A stretch of 64,000 nucleotides of DNA from Brevinema_A sp051647535 (lineage in GTDB: Bacteria > Spirochaetota > Brevinematia > Brevinematales > Brevinemataceae), in NCBI GenBank assembly GCA_051647535.1, contig JBOFEA010000018.1, positions 62,001 to 126,000 on the forward strand. The letters run 5' to 3'. The position numbers were made by a program, and so were the translations under genes. Shown piece by piece: positions 1 through 8,313 of the stretch (position 1 is the stretch's first letter; every line of letters starts with the position of its first letter). Under the pieces are notes generated by a model. The model saw nothing but the letters and a program-made list of their open reading frames with translations. It was not told the origin of the DNA and did not search any database.

Positions 1-188
1 GCAATGGTTCGTGGATTTTTCTTTAAAATACCAGCCAAACTCATTGCAATCGGAGTTGCATAATCTCCGTATTCTTCAGTTTCCGAGTATTCTATAGGAA
101 TATATGGGAGAGAAATGCTTTGTTTATTTAAAATTTCTTGAATCAAAAAACGAATATATTGTTTTGTTGATAAATCCAAGTGATTCAT
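1..188 (-). CDS. argS: Arginyl-tRNA synthetase, N-terminal part (cut by window edge)
   Basis: Only the first 62 codons are in the window; the gene runs off the left edge. Reading back from the ATG at 188, the protein starts MNHLDLSTKQYIRFLIQEIL and continues with GDYATPIAMSLAG and LKKNPRTIA. This is the typical N-terminal additional domain (Add-1) of class I arginyl-tRNA synthetases, which recognises the D-loop of tRNA-Arg. The enzyme charges tRNA-Arg in the cytoplasm. The start overlaps the stop of the upstream small membrane-protein gene (ATGA), which suggests translational coupling. The catalytic domain (HIGH and KMSKS motifs) lies outside the window, so integrity cannot be judged. The family call rests on the GDYAT...LKKNPR block, which I regard as diagnostic. 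Confidence 0.85.
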   Translation of the reverse strand, partial: MNHLDLSTKQYIRFLIQEILNKQSISLPYIPIEYSETEEYGDYATPIAMSLAGILKKNPRTI

Positions 189-409
189 CGATTGTTCTCC
201 TCAGAAATCAATTTTCTGTCAAAAGAGATACTTAATCCTAAAATAATTGTTAATAATCCCAAATTTAATATTAGAATAGTGAAAAAAGCTTTTACGGTTT
301 CATAGTCTCTTGTGATTGTTGAGCACATCATGTAGCCAAGTAATACAAGGGTAATTCCGCTAAGCGTGAGAATCCAATTGTATTTTGTCATTTGTTTTTT
401 TTGAACCAT
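185..409 (-). CDS. Small two-helix membrane protein, unknown function
   Basis: A 74-residue protein with a short basic N-terminus, a first hydrophobic helix (about residues 8-28, ILTLSGITLVLLGYMM), a short polar loop and a second helix (about 40-60, FFTILILNLGLLTIILGL), ending in a charged tail. I chose the ATG at 409 rather than the in-frame ATG at 436 because AGGAG sits six bases upstream of it. The start region overlaps the 3' end of the metallopeptidase gene by 50 bases, and the stop overlaps the argS start by four (ATGA). It is therefore probably co-transcribed with both. I recognise no family. It may be a small accessory membrane protein; no function is assigned. Confidence 0.6.
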   Translation of the reverse strand: MVQKKQMTKYNWILTLSGITLVLLGYMMCSTITRDYETVKAFFTILILNLGLLTIILGLSISFDRKLISEENNR

Positions 410-959
410 TTGTAGCTCCTTTTTTTCTCGTTTCAATCGAATAGTATTTAGCCAATATATAGTCTAAATTTTTTAAAGATTCTATTAAAGCGTTTTCTAA
501 TTCTTCTCCGCTTTGTCTTTTTTGATTTTGTTTGGTATTACGGGGGGATTTTTCACAAATTTCTTTCATATTTTGGTCCACTCTTTCGTATAAAATATCT
601 TTCAACATTTTTTTTGCTTCGTTGTATTGATAAAACATTTTTTCACGTTTTCTAAATTCTATGGTGTGAACTTTTTGGCCTTTTCTTCGTATTAGCAAAG
701 AATCTCTATCTTCAAAATGAAGCATTTCATGATAAATAACAAATTCCAATGCTGTTAACGGTACATTCGGTTTTAGTAGAATAGGATGAATTTTTATCTC
801 ATTTTTTTTTGCGTGATATGTACCGAAAGTGATATTTTTTTTATTTGTTTTATCTTGTCCTTTGGATAATTTAATCTCTGGAAGGTCTGTGAAATGGAAA
901 TATTTGTTATTAATTTCTTTTAAACATTTTTCCAAGATATCTGAATATTGTGTTGTCAA
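360..959 (-). CDS. SprT-like zinc metallopeptidase (predicted)
   Basis: A 199-residue soluble protein. Around residues 75-80 it has the zincin motif HEMLH (HExxH), and about 17 residues later a second His in the KVHTIEFRKREKMF segment, which resembles the H-x-x-x-F-x-x-x-x-x-x-F pattern of SprT-like and WSS1-like peptidases. This predicts a single-domain, zinc-dependent peptidase or peptidase-like protein. The basic, Gln/Asn-rich C-terminal tail (from about residue 130) is not part of the domain. The start codon appears to be TTG at 959, with AGAGG nine bases upstream; it overlaps the thiL stop (TTGA). No substrate can be inferred. The 3' end overlaps the next small gene by 50 bases. Confidence 0.6.
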   Translation of the reverse strand: MTTQYSDILEKCLKEINNKYFHFTDLPEIKLSKGQDKTNKKNITFGTYHAKKNEIKIHPILLKPNVPLTALEFVIYHEMLHFEDRDSLLIRRKGQKVHTIEFRKREKMFYQYNEAKKMLKDILYERVDQNMKEICEKSPRNTKQNQKRQSGEELENALIESLKNLDYILAKYYSIETRKKGATNGSKKTNDKIQLDSHA

Positions 960-1924
960 TGTTGAAATCCTCTAAATTCGTCCGGAGAGTGATGGGATTT
1001 TTTCCAAAATATTTTTGATATTTCCTGTGCCGAAAGAATTCTTCCTATTTGTGTAATAAAAATTCCTTTTTTTTGCAGTTCTTCTTCATTTAAAATTTCC
1101 GGAGAAGTGAATAGCAGTTCATAATCTTCTCCTCCGATGAGAGCATTTTTTTTGTAGTAATTTTGATGTTCTTGGAAATTTTCTTTTCCTATTTTTTCGA
1201 TGTTTAAAGGTAATGAATCCGCATCTAAATAAAAATTTACTTCAGAAGCTCTGCATAGTTTGATTAAATCTTCTACTAAACCATCACTAATGTCTATCGC
1301 AGAGGAAATACGAAACTTATTTAAAGTTGAAACGTAATCTAATCGTGGAGTAGGATAGTAATGTCTTTTGTGAAAATATGCCAGATCTTTCATGGGCAGG
1401 AATTTGGTTTTTAATTCCTTATCAAGCCATAGCTTTGAATCTCCTAATGTACCTGTGCAGTAAATAAAGTCACCTTTTTGAGCTGACGAACGAAGCCAAG
1501 GTTTGTTCAATGCTTTTCCAATCACGGTTACAGAAGCAAAAAACTCATTTGAACGAACCAAATCGCCTCCAATTAATTCTCCTGGGAAATCTTTAAAAAA
1601 TAATCTGATTCCTGAAATAAAAGATTGAAGATCTTGGTTTTTCCAGTATTTAGGTAGGGAAAGAGCTAAGGTGTATGATATAGGAATACCGCCCATAGCA
1701 GCAATATCACTAGCATTTGATGCAAATAATTTATATGCGACTTCTTTCCATTCCGCTTTATTTTTGATAAAATGAACGTTTTCAACTACAGCATCGGTTG
1801 CTACTAATTGATTGCCGTTAATAACAGCTGTATCGTCGCCTATGCCTATACCTTTTGAAGATTCAAATAATACTTTAAGATCAGCGATAATTTCCAATTC
1901 ATTTTTTAGCGAACTGTTCTGCAT
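956..1924 (-). CDS. thiL: Thiamine-monophosphate kinase
   Basis: A 322-residue protein that phosphorylates thiamine monophosphate to thiamine pyrophosphate with ATP, the last step of thiamine cofactor formation. The N-terminus has the family's GIGDDTAV motif (about residues 26-33), then LVATDAVVENVHF and NASDIAAMGG, which are the metal- and ATP-binding Asp-rich segments of the PurM/ThiL superfamily. Further on, LIGGDLVRS, TGTLGDS and the C-terminal SAIDISDGLVEDL and GGEDYELLF are all canonical. Length is normal for ThiL. The SD is AAGGA ahead of ATG at 1924. It sits 10 bases after the KtrA-like gene and runs into the metallopeptidase gene, so these are one operon. No other thiamine genes are nearby, so the cell may salvage thiamine phosphate. 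Confidence 0.92.
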   Translation of the reverse strand: MQNSSLKNELEIIADLKVLFESSKGIGIGDDTAVINGNQLVATDAVVENVHFIKNKAEWKEVAYKLFASNASDIAAMGGIPISYTLALSLPKYWKNQDLQSFISGIRLFFKDFPGELIGGDLVRSNEFFASVTVIGKALNKPWLRSSAQKGDFIYCTGTLGDSKLWLDKELKTKFLPMKDLAYFHKRHYYPTPRLDYVSTLNKFRISSAIDISDGLVEDLIKLCRASEVNFYLDADSLPLNIEKIGKENFQEHQNYYKKNALIGGEDYELLFTSPEILNEEELQKKGIFITQIGRILSAQEISKIFWKKSHHSPDEFRGFQH

Positions 1925-1934
1925 ATTTTAATCC

Positions 1935-2666
1935 TTACCGCATACGTCCAATAGCTGACTGCTGAAGCCCTTTAATATCCGACAGTTTTCCTAAAATAAT
2001 CAAAATATCTCCTTCAATGAGTTCTTCATGAGGATTGGGTACCTCATCAATTTCATATTCTGTGGTATTTTGAAAATCTTCGTCTACTCTTAAAATCGGA
2101 TGTTTAATCGCTATAACATTGACTTTGTATAATTTCCGCAAGTTTAGATTGACTAATGTTTGTCCTGCAATTTGTTTATTGACTTGGACTTCTATAATAG
2201 CGTGGTCTTTCCAAATTCTTTCATAAGAAAGTACAAACCCTTTTCCACCTACCAAATTAGCGGCTAATTTTTCTGCACTTTCGATTTCAGGTCTTATAAT
2301 TTCCGAAGCATTAATTAATTGAAGAATTTGTGCATGTTCTTCACTGTTTGCACGAGCAATAATTCGAGGTATTTGGAATTTTTTTAGAAGCAGTGTTGTT
2401 AATACACTTGCCATCATATTTTCACCAATACAAATAATTGCACAATCTACTTTATTGATATCCAGTTGTTTCCATGCTTCTTCATTGGTTGCGTCCAGCT
2501 GAAAGGGAAATACAGGAAGATCTTTAACTTTTTGAATGATGTTGATTCGATTATCTACCACAATAATTTCAGATTCCGATTGGGATAAGCTGAGAGCTAT
2601 TTGATGGCCGAATACTCCTAATCCTACCACAAGAAATGTTTGTTTTTGAAATGAGGATTGAGCCAT
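1935..2666 (-). CDS. ktrA: KtrA/TrkA-type potassium channel regulatory subunit (RCK)
   Basis: A 243-residue cytoplasmic protein with an N-terminal Rossmann RCK_N domain (nucleotide-binding VGLGVFG at about residues 14-20, acidic strand end IIVVDNR) and a C-terminal RCK_C/TrkA-C domain from about residue 160 (EVQVNKQIAGQTL...LNLRK). Such proteins form octameric rings that gate KtrB/TrkH K+ transporters in response to nucleotides. The size (about 220-240 aa, one RCK_N plus one RCK_C) fits KtrA rather than the duplicated TrkA. The membrane partner is not in this window. The start ATG at 2664-2666 follows GGAGG with a six-base spacer. The promoter must lie in the 169-base divergent region shared with the outer-membrane protein gene. 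Confidence 0.85.
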   Translation of the reverse strand: MAQSSFQKQTFLVVGLGVFGHQIALSLSQSESEIIVVDNRINIIQKVKDLPVFPFQLDATNEEAWKQLDINKVDCAIICIGENMMASVLTTLLLKKFQIPRIIARANSEEHAQILQLINASEIIRPEIESAEKLAANLVGGKGFVLSYERIWKDHAIIEVQVNKQIAGQTLVNLNLRKLYKVNVIAIKHPILRVDEDFQNTTEYEIDEVPNPHEELIEGDILIILGKLSDIKGLQQSAIGRMR

Positions 2667-2760
2667 GCAGTGCCTCCGACTTAATATCTTTAAGCTTACA
2701 ATACTTGTAATATTAAGGATATTTTAACACAATTTTTTTTGAAAATCAAATATTTAAAAA

Positions 2761-2790
2761 TTGTATTTTTTTACAAACACCATATATAAT
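2761..2790 (+). promoter_or_regulatory. Sigma-70-type promoter for the outer-membrane protein gene
   Basis: TTGTAT at 2761-2766 and TATAAT at 2785-2790, separated by 18 bases, give a predicted start near 2797 and a 5' UTR of about 40 bases before the GTG start at 2836. Seen in sequence; activity is inferred. Confidence 0.6.
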
Positions 2791-2835
2791 ATAATTTATT
2801 GAAATACCTTAATAATTAAGATAAGAGGGTGTGTT

Positions 2836-4386
2836 GTGGATAAATTTAAATCGTTTCTGTTTTTTTCTTTTTTGATGTTTACTCCTTGGTTTATTTTTGC
2901 TCAAACAGATCCTTCTTTGCAGGCAGGGCCGCAGTTTATTAATGCTGAGGATAATTTTCAAACACCTGTATTTACCAATGAATCACCTGATGCCCAGTTG
3001 TATATGCCTGAAAATTTTTCTCCAACTGATATTATACCTCCTTCTCGGGAGCGGGAAGATCTTAAAAGTTTTGCTACTCCTGTCGCACGTAAACCACCTG
3101 TTTTTTGGGGTGGATTCCATATTGGTGCTCAATATGGGCAGTATGAAGCCCTTCCTTATGCCGATATTTATTTTTCACCCTATGTAAAACTAGGGCCTTT
3201 TGTTTTTATGTATGAAATTCCTCTACGTTTTGATTGGCAGGGTGGATTTGTTAAGAGTTTGTGGACAACACAGGCCGCGTTAGTTTCGAAAATTGAAGCA
3301 TCTCTTTATTACTCCAAAACTAACAGCTTTTTTAAATGTATCAATATCTCTATTACTCCTTCTCAAAATAATATCCAAGGACATGGTCGTTTTCTTTATG
3401 ATTTGAATCCTAATTTATACGGTCCTTATGAAACTTACAAATCGCTACTTACCAGATTAGATTTGAGCTATGCAGGGATTAATTATTTTATTGCTAATAT
3501 TGCCCAGCCAACGCTGATGTCTGCTGAAATTTATCTACGACCTCTTGCTGGATTAAGTAATCCCAAGTTTGAATATTTCAAGCAGATGAAATTATATTTT
3601 GTATACGGCTTGGATTTTTCTCCTTTTCAAAGTTTCTCTCCGGGACTTTATCAATTTGGTTCAGATCCTGATTCTCCAATGTTTTCTATGTTAGAAGCCG
3701 GATTAGATCTTCCGATTCTTAGAGTTAAGAATATTTTTGATATGATGTTGTTTGCTGACTTTGCTTTTATTCCCGCTGCCTCGAATCTTCAGTTTACAAT
3801 TCCCACTGGCTCTGGTATTTCTGGTGGTGTTCTATTTACTTTCATTAAAAAAATTCCTATTAAGATTGAATTTTCTCAAGCTTTAGGATTTTGGCAGCCT
3901 CGTTGGATGAATATTTTTTATTATATCGATATGCCTTTTGTTAATCAAGACGGTATTACCCTTCCTAACAAAATAATGACTACTGTTCCTAATCTCACAT
4001 ATTTTAATTTTAATATGGGATTTGAATGTAAAGAGAAAGATATTTATTTGGGTATTGAGTTCTTTGGAAGTACGGATCTGAGTCAGCAGTTATGGATGAC
4101 AATATCTTTTTCTTTAGGTCAGAAATTATTAAAATTGTTTTCTTTGTCGGCTTATTGGACGGTTCGTGCATTGAATAAAACCGGTATATCTTTTACTCCT
4201 CAAAATACCGTTTTGGAAATTCGTGCAAATTATCATATGCTTCCCAATATGACTTGGGGAATTCTATGGAAAAGAAGCGGTCAGCTGGGAAATATTATTA
4301 ATATAGACCAAGCTGGTAATGAATCAGCAGGAATAGGTGCAAAGCCTTTCCAGTTTTTGGGAATGGATTTTGCTTATCGATTTTAA
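2836..4386 (+). CDS. Predicted outer-membrane beta-barrel protein
   Basis: A 516-residue protein with a clear signal peptide (MDKFKSFLFFSFLMFTPWFIFA, cleavage probably after FA, residue 22). After an acidic, Pro-rich linker (residues 25-85), the remainder is rich in alternating aromatic and polar strands, for example GGFHIGAQYGQYEALPYADI and the terminal FLGMDFAYRF. The protein ends in Phe, the typical C-terminal residue of an outer-membrane barrel recognised by BamA. The start is GTG at 2836, after AGAGG. I do not recognise a named family. Porin or adhesin-like surface roles are possible but unsupported. It is followed by a strong bidirectional terminator, so it is probably monocistronic. 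Confidence 0.65.
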   Translation: MDKFKSFLFFSFLMFTPWFIFAQTDPSLQAGPQFINAEDNFQTPVFTNESPDAQLYMPENFSPTDIIPPSREREDLKSFATPVARKPPVFWGGFHIGAQYGQYEALPYADIYFSPYVKLGPFVFMYEIPLRFDWQGGFVKSLWTTQAALVSKIEASLYYSKTNSFFKCINISITPSQNNIQGHGRFLYDLNPNLYGPYETYKSLLTRLDLSYAGINYFIANIAQPTLMSAEIYLRPLAGLSNPKFEYFKQMKLYFVYGLDFSPFQSFSPGLYQFGSDPDSPMFSMLEAGLDLPILRVKNIFDMMLFADFAFIPAASNLQFTIPTGSGISGGVLFTFIKKIPIKIEFSQALGFWQPRWMNIFYYIDMPFVNQDGITLPNKIMTTVPNLTYFNFNMGFECKEKDIYLGIEFFGSTDLSQQLWMTISFSLGQKLLKLFSLSAYWTVRALNKTGISFTPQNTVLEIRANYHMLPNMTWGILWKRSGQLGNIINIDQAGNESAGIGAKPFQFLGMDFAYRF

Positions 4387-4398
4387 ATGTTGTTTGTT

Positions 4399-4438
4399 AA
4401 TCAAAAATATCCTGCTTACAAGCAGGATATTTTTGATT
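4399..4438. terminator. Bidirectional Rho-independent terminator
   Basis: A perfect 17-bp inverted repeat (4399-4415 with 4422-4438, six-base loop) with a CCTGC/GCAGG core flanked by A5 and T5 runs. It lies between the convergent outer-membrane protein and tpx genes and has a U-tract in both orientations. Confidence 0.85.
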
Positions 4439-4439
4439 A

Positions 4440-4925
4440 TTATTGCAATGCCTCAAGAGCAGCTGTATAGTTAGGTTCATGAGTAATTTCTTTAAGATAT
4501 TCTGTGTATTTCACAATGTTGTTTTCATCTAAAATCAATACCGCTCTTGTCAGCAGTTTTAATTCGGAAATAAGAAGGTGATATTTGTTTCCAAATTCTC
4601 TTTCTTGGTAATCCGAAACAACAGTCAGATTATTGATATTCTCAGCACCACACCATCTTGATTGGGCGAACGGAAGATCCAGTGAAATCGTTATAATATG
4701 TACATTATGAAGACTGGATGCTTCTTGATTGAATTTTTTTGTCTGAATTTGGCAGACCCCTGTGTCTAGACTAGGCACAACAGAAATAATTTTTGTACCT
4801 TTTACTTGTGATAAAGTCCAAGGTGTTAAATCCATTCCAACAGCGTGAAAATCAGGTGCTTTGTCTCCTATTTTCAATTGTTCGCCCGGAACGGTGAGAG
4901 CTGTTCCTTTAAAAGTTATTTCCAT
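4440..4925 (-). CDS. tpx: Thiol peroxidase (Tpx, atypical 2-Cys peroxiredoxin)
   Basis: A 161-residue cytoplasmic peroxiredoxin that reduces H2O2 and alkyl hydroperoxides using thioredoxin. The peroxidatic Cys58 lies in SLDTGVCQIQTKKFN (family consensus SLDTxVCxxQTxxFN) and the resolving Cys92 in SRWCGAENINN. The N-terminal MEITFKG...G and KIGDKAPDF segments are also typical, and length is normal. The SD AAGGAG precedes ATG at 4925. A short palindrome, CGAAAT-TT-ATTTCG (4939-4952), lies just upstream of the SD. It could be an operator for a peroxide-responsive repressor, but this is only a possibility. The gene is divergent from enolase. Confidence 0.93.
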   Translation of the reverse strand: MEITFKGTALTVPGEQLKIGDKAPDFHAVGMDLTPWTLSQVKGTKIISVVPSLDTGVCQIQTKKFNQEASSLHNVHIITISLDLPFAQSRWCGAENINNLTVVSDYQEREFGNKYHLLISELKLLTRAVLILDENNIVKYTEYLKEITHEPNYTAALEALQ

Positions 4926-5033
4926 AAATATACTCCTTCGAAATTTATTTCGTAATAAGATAGATTATTAATATGGTTTTTTGCAGTTACCGATATTAAT
5001 ATCTTTGATTTTTTATTTAATTGAGAATGTAAT

Positions 5034-5062
5034 TTGCTTTTTTTATATATTATCGGTATAAT
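5034..5062 (+). promoter_or_regulatory. Promoter of eno
   Basis: TTGCTT (5034-5039), a 17-base spacer, and a consensus TATAAT (5057-5062). The predicted transcript starts near 5069, leaving a 25-base leader with the strong GGAGG site before ATG 5095. Confidence 0.7.
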
Positions 5063-5094
5063 TATTCTTAGTATTATGTTTTTTTGGAGGAAAT

Positions 5095-6414
5095 ATGTCT
5101 TATATTATTGATGTAAAAGCACGAGAGATTCTTGATTCTCGAGGAAATCCTACAGTTGAAGCCGATGTTATTTTAGAAAATGGAATTATAGGAAGAGCTG
5201 CTGTTCCAAGTGGCGCTTCCACAGGCGAAAACGAAGCTGTAGAACTTCGCGATGGTGATAAAAACAGATATTTAGGTAAAGGTGTTCTTAACGCTGTTAA
5301 GAATGTTAATGAAACTATTGCAGATACTGTTATTGGAATGGATGCTTTGGATCAGATTTCTATTGATAAGGCAATGATTGCATTGGACGGTACCAATAAC
5401 AAAGCCAAGTTAGGAGCTAATGCTATTTTAGCTGTATCCATGGCGACTGCTAAAGCTGCTGCTGAATATTGTGAATTACCTTTGTACAAATATCTCGGCG
5501 GTCCTAATGCTAAAGTTCTTCCTTTGCCTCTTTGTAATGTGATTAACGGCGGTTCACATGCTGATAACAAAGTTGATTATCAAGAATTTATGATTACACC
5601 TATTGGAGCTCCTTCTTTTAGAGAAGCTGTTCGTTATTGTGCGGAAACTTTTCATGCATTGAAATCCGTATTAAAATCCAAAGGATACAATACAGCTGTG
5701 GGTGATGAAGGTGGATTTGCTCCTGATCTTCAATCCAACGAAGAAGCTCTTCAAATTCTTGTTGAAGCTATTGCTAAAGCAGGATACAAACCCGGAGAAG
5801 ATATTGGAATTGCTTTAGATCCTGCTACATCAGAGCTTTGGAATCATGGCGATGGAAAAGGATATAAATTCTGGAAATCTACCGGTGAAGTTTTAAATTC
5901 TAATGATCTCGTAAATTTCTGGGTTGAAATGTGTGGTAAATATCCTATTGTATCTATTGAAGACGGACTAGCTGAAAACGACTGGGAAGGATGGAAACTC
6001 TTAACTCAAAAATTAGGTGGAAAAATTCAAATTGTCGGTGATGATCTCTTTGTGACAAACACTCAATACCTCAAAAAAGGTATCGAAAATCAATCTGCAA
6101 ACTCTATTTTGGTAAAAGTAAATCAAATCGGAACATTAACTGAAACTTTTGATGCTGTTCAAATGGCTCAAATGGCTAATTTCACTTCTATTCTTTCACA
6201 CAGATCTGGTGAAACGGAAGATGCGATTATTGCTGATATTGCTGTTGCAACCAACTGCGGACAAATTAAAACCGGTTCTATGTCTCGTTCCGATCGTTTG
6301 GCAAAATATAACCAACTTCTCAGAATTGAAGAAGAGCTTGGAAATAACGCAATTTTCAAAGGCAAAAATACTTTTTATAATAAAGGATTAGTATATCAGC
6401 CTATTTATAAGTAA
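5095..6414 (+). CDS. eno: Enolase (phosphopyruvate hydratase)
   Basis: A 439-residue enzyme that converts 2-phosphoglycerate to phosphoenolpyruvate in glycolysis. The N-terminal AREILDSRGNPTVEADV, PSGASTGENEAVELRDGD, the KLGANAILAVSMA helix, the GDEGGFAPDL metal and catalytic Glu region, SIEDGLAENDW, the VGDDLFVTN strand and SHRSGETED, followed by IKTGSMSRSDRLAKYN, are all intact. Length is as expected. It is preceded by its own promoter and followed by a strong terminator, so it is monocistronic. It may also be surface-exposed, as moonlighting enolases are in some pathogens; nothing in the sequence tests this. Confidence 0.98.
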   Translation: MSYIIDVKAREILDSRGNPTVEADVILENGIIGRAAVPSGASTGENEAVELRDGDKNRYLGKGVLNAVKNVNETIADTVIGMDALDQISIDKAMIALDGTNNKAKLGANAILAVSMATAKAAAEYCELPLYKYLGGPNAKVLPLPLCNVINGGSHADNKVDYQEFMITPIGAPSFREAVRYCAETFHALKSVLKSKGYNTAVGDEGGFAPDLQSNEEALQILVEAIAKAGYKPGEDIGIALDPATSELWNHGDGKGYKFWKSTGEVLNSNDLVNFWVEMCGKYPIVSIEDGLAENDWEGWKLLTQKLGGKIQIVGDDLFVTNTQYLKKGIENQSANSILVKVNQIGTLTETFDAVQMAQMANFTSILSHRSGETEDAIIADIAVATNCGQIKTGSMSRSDRLAKYNQLLRIEEELGNNAIFKGKNTFYNKGLVYQPIYK

Positions 6415-6436
6415 GTTTTACAAATAATAAAAAAAA

Positions 6437-6458
6437 CCCCTTATTTAAGGGGTTTTTT
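6437..6458 (+). terminator. Rho-independent terminator of eno
   Basis: CCCCTT (6437-6442) pairs with AAGGGG (6447-6452) around an ATTT loop. The stem is preceded by a run of A and followed by T6, extending the pairing. Confidence 0.9.
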
Positions 6459-6478
6459 TATTCAGTTTCTTTGATCTT

Positions 6479-7324
6479 TTAATCTTCTTTAATCTGTTTT
6501 AGTGCATCTTCATATTGGCTGTCATCCAAAGGGTGTTCTGTCACATCCCAAGGAAGCTGTACTTTAGGTTTTCCTTGCTGCTGTACTTCGTAGAAACCTC
6601 CAACAGAACGTCCTTTTTCAATAATTAAATTGTGTGTGACTGTTCCCTTGTAAATTCCATCAACCAAAAAAGTTCCTATTAATTTTCCTTCTTGTTTGAT
6701 TAATTTGAAAAGCTGTACTTCATAGGTACCGTTCAAAGATAGTACATGATCAATGAAATCCTTATACGTAATCATCACTTTAAAAGGTCGTTTAATAATA
6801 CCTGTTGTTTTGTAGACTAGGGATCCGTTTTTCCATCCTTTTTGATTTTCGCCGATAAAGTTCAACATTTTCATCGTTCTAATTCTTGGAAGAGAGGAAT
6901 CGATAGATTTTTGAAATTCTAAAAAGAATTCTTTGTCACTAACTTGACGATGTCCTAAATCTGTCATGACAGCAATAGGGATATTGTTTGTTTGATTGTT
7001 TGATACAGACATTTGATATGCAGTTACGGTATATTTGTATTGGCCGAAAGGAATCTTATTGTCGGAAAAGCTTGGGGTTTTTAGATTCGTGGCAATGACA
7101 TCTGCTGTTATTACTATATTTTTCCCTTTTTTGGTAATGTGTGCTCCATTATATAGTCGAGTGATTTCATAAAAATCAGCTTTTGGAACGGAATCCCATT
7201 TGAGGGTTGCTTTGTCTGTAAACAGACCGTCACTGGCATCAAGCCTGTAAGAATTGGTGTTTTCCTGCGCCGAAACAGTTGCGGGGAAACATACTGCGAA
7301 AAATAAAAAAATACAGTATTTCAT
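6479..7324 (-). CDS. Secreted hypothetical protein with Fn3-like N-terminal region
   Basis: A 281-residue protein with a signal peptide (MKYCIFLFFAVCFPATVSAQ, cleavage after SAQ or VSA). Residues about 28-110 look like a fibronectin type III-like beta sandwich: ATLKWDSVPKADFYEITR at the first strands and FGQYKYTVTAYQ at the last. The C-terminal half (about 150-270) has beta-rich segments ending in an acidic tail; I do not recognise it. It is most likely periplasmic. The SD AAGGAGAA precedes ATG at 7324. It follows tmk after 117 bases and may be co-transcribed. Function unknown. Confidence 0.55.
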   Translation of the reverse strand: MKYCIFLFFAVCFPATVSAQENTNSYRLDASDGLFTDKATLKWDSVPKADFYEITRLYNGAHITKKGKNIVITADVIATNLKTPSFSDNKIPFGQYKYTVTAYQMSVSNNQTNNIPIAVMTDLGHRQVSDKEFFLEFQKSIDSSLPRIRTMKMLNFIGENQKGWKNGSLVYKTTGIIKRPFKVMITYKDFIDHVLSLNGTYEVQLFKLIKQEGKLIGTFLVDGIYKGTVTHNLIIEKGRSVGGFYEVQQQGKPKVQLPWDVTEHPLDDSQYEDALKQIKED

Positions 7325-7441
7325 ACTGGTTCTCCTTAATAATAAAAAATAAAAATATTAAAAATATGATGATAAATGTTATAATATTAAATTACAAGGA
7401 GTTGTATGATGCAGAATATGTTCATTATATAAAAATAACAA

Positions 7442-8086
7442 TTAATTTTCAGTATGGATGCTTGAAAATCGAGAGTCATTTTTTGAAATTCTCTTTAGAA
7501 TTTGATTATGAATAACACTTATAGGTAGATCACCGTTAATCAATTCAATATATCCAAATTTTGAAGTGATATCTTGGTATCCGTAATACACAGCTTGATG
7601 AAATTCATCAGATTCTTGTTCGATACGATCGAGAGCTTGTTGTTGTTTTCTTTCGTTGAGGCGTTGAGCAGCTGTTTCAAACGATGGATTTAATATAAAA
7701 GTAATATCAGGTTCTAAGTTTTTGGTTGCAGTTAAAGAAATTTGTAGTAATTCATGATAATTAAGTTTTCTTGCATATGATTGGTACACAAGGGAAGAAT
7801 GAAAATATCTGTCGCTTATCACAATATATCCTTCTTCAAGCTTTGGCAGGATAACTGTTTCGGTAAGATAAACTCGTGAAGCGGATAAAATAAAAAATTC
7901 GGATAAGGGAGTGCAGTTATCGTTTAACAGAATAGTCCGCAATTTTTCACCCAAATCTGTTCCTCCAGGTTCTCTTACTAAGATTGCCGGAATATTGTTT
8001 TGTGTACAATAGTCCATCAGTAGTCGGCTTTGGGAAGATTTACCGGAACATTCGATTCCTTCAAACGTAATGAATAAACTTTTCAT
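7442..8086 (-). CDS. tmk: Thymidylate kinase
   Basis: A 214-residue P-loop kinase that makes dTDP from dTMP. The N-terminal P-loop FEGIECSGKSSQ (residues 8-19), the VREPGGTDLGE substrate loop and the DR(Y/H) motif in VISDRYFHSSLVYQ are all present. The LID region (LNERKQQQALDRIEQE) lacks an obvious arginine pair, as in many bacterial Tmk proteins. The FEGIEC variant, where FEGIDG or FEGxD is usual, is a small oddity: a Cys follows the P-loop Glu. SD GAGGA precedes ATG at 8086. Length is normal. Confidence 0.92.
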   Translation of the reverse strand: MKSLFITFEGIECSGKSSQSRLLMDYCTQNNIPAILVREPGGTDLGEKLRTILLNDNCTPLSEFFILSASRVYLTETVILPKLEEGYIVISDRYFHSSLVYQSYARKLNYHELLQISLTATKNLEPDITFILNPSFETAAQRLNERKQQQALDRIEQESDEFHQAVYYGYQDITSKFGYIELINGDLPISVIHNQILKRISKNDSRFSSIHTEN

Positions 8087-8231
8087 ATAATCCTCATTTT
8101 TTATGATGGGTATATTATAACGAAAAAGTATTTTTATTTCAATTTATGTTTTTTATATTTTTTTATTTTAGTATTGTTTGTTTTATTTCTTAGATTGATA
8201 TATTTACTATAAATATCGATATTATTAAAAT

Positions 8232-8260
8232 TTGACCAATTCCTAAAAATTTGTTATAAT
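8232..8260 (+). promoter_or_regulatory. Promoter of the TPR/repeat protein gene
   Basis: TTGACC (8232-8237), a 17-base spacer, and consensus TATAAT (8255-8260), with a predicted start near 8267. It is a strong-looking sigma-70 site. Confidence 0.75.
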
Positions 8261-8313
8261 AAACTAGTATGTTTTGAATAAAATCAACTTATTATTAAAA
8301 TTAGGAGAAAATT

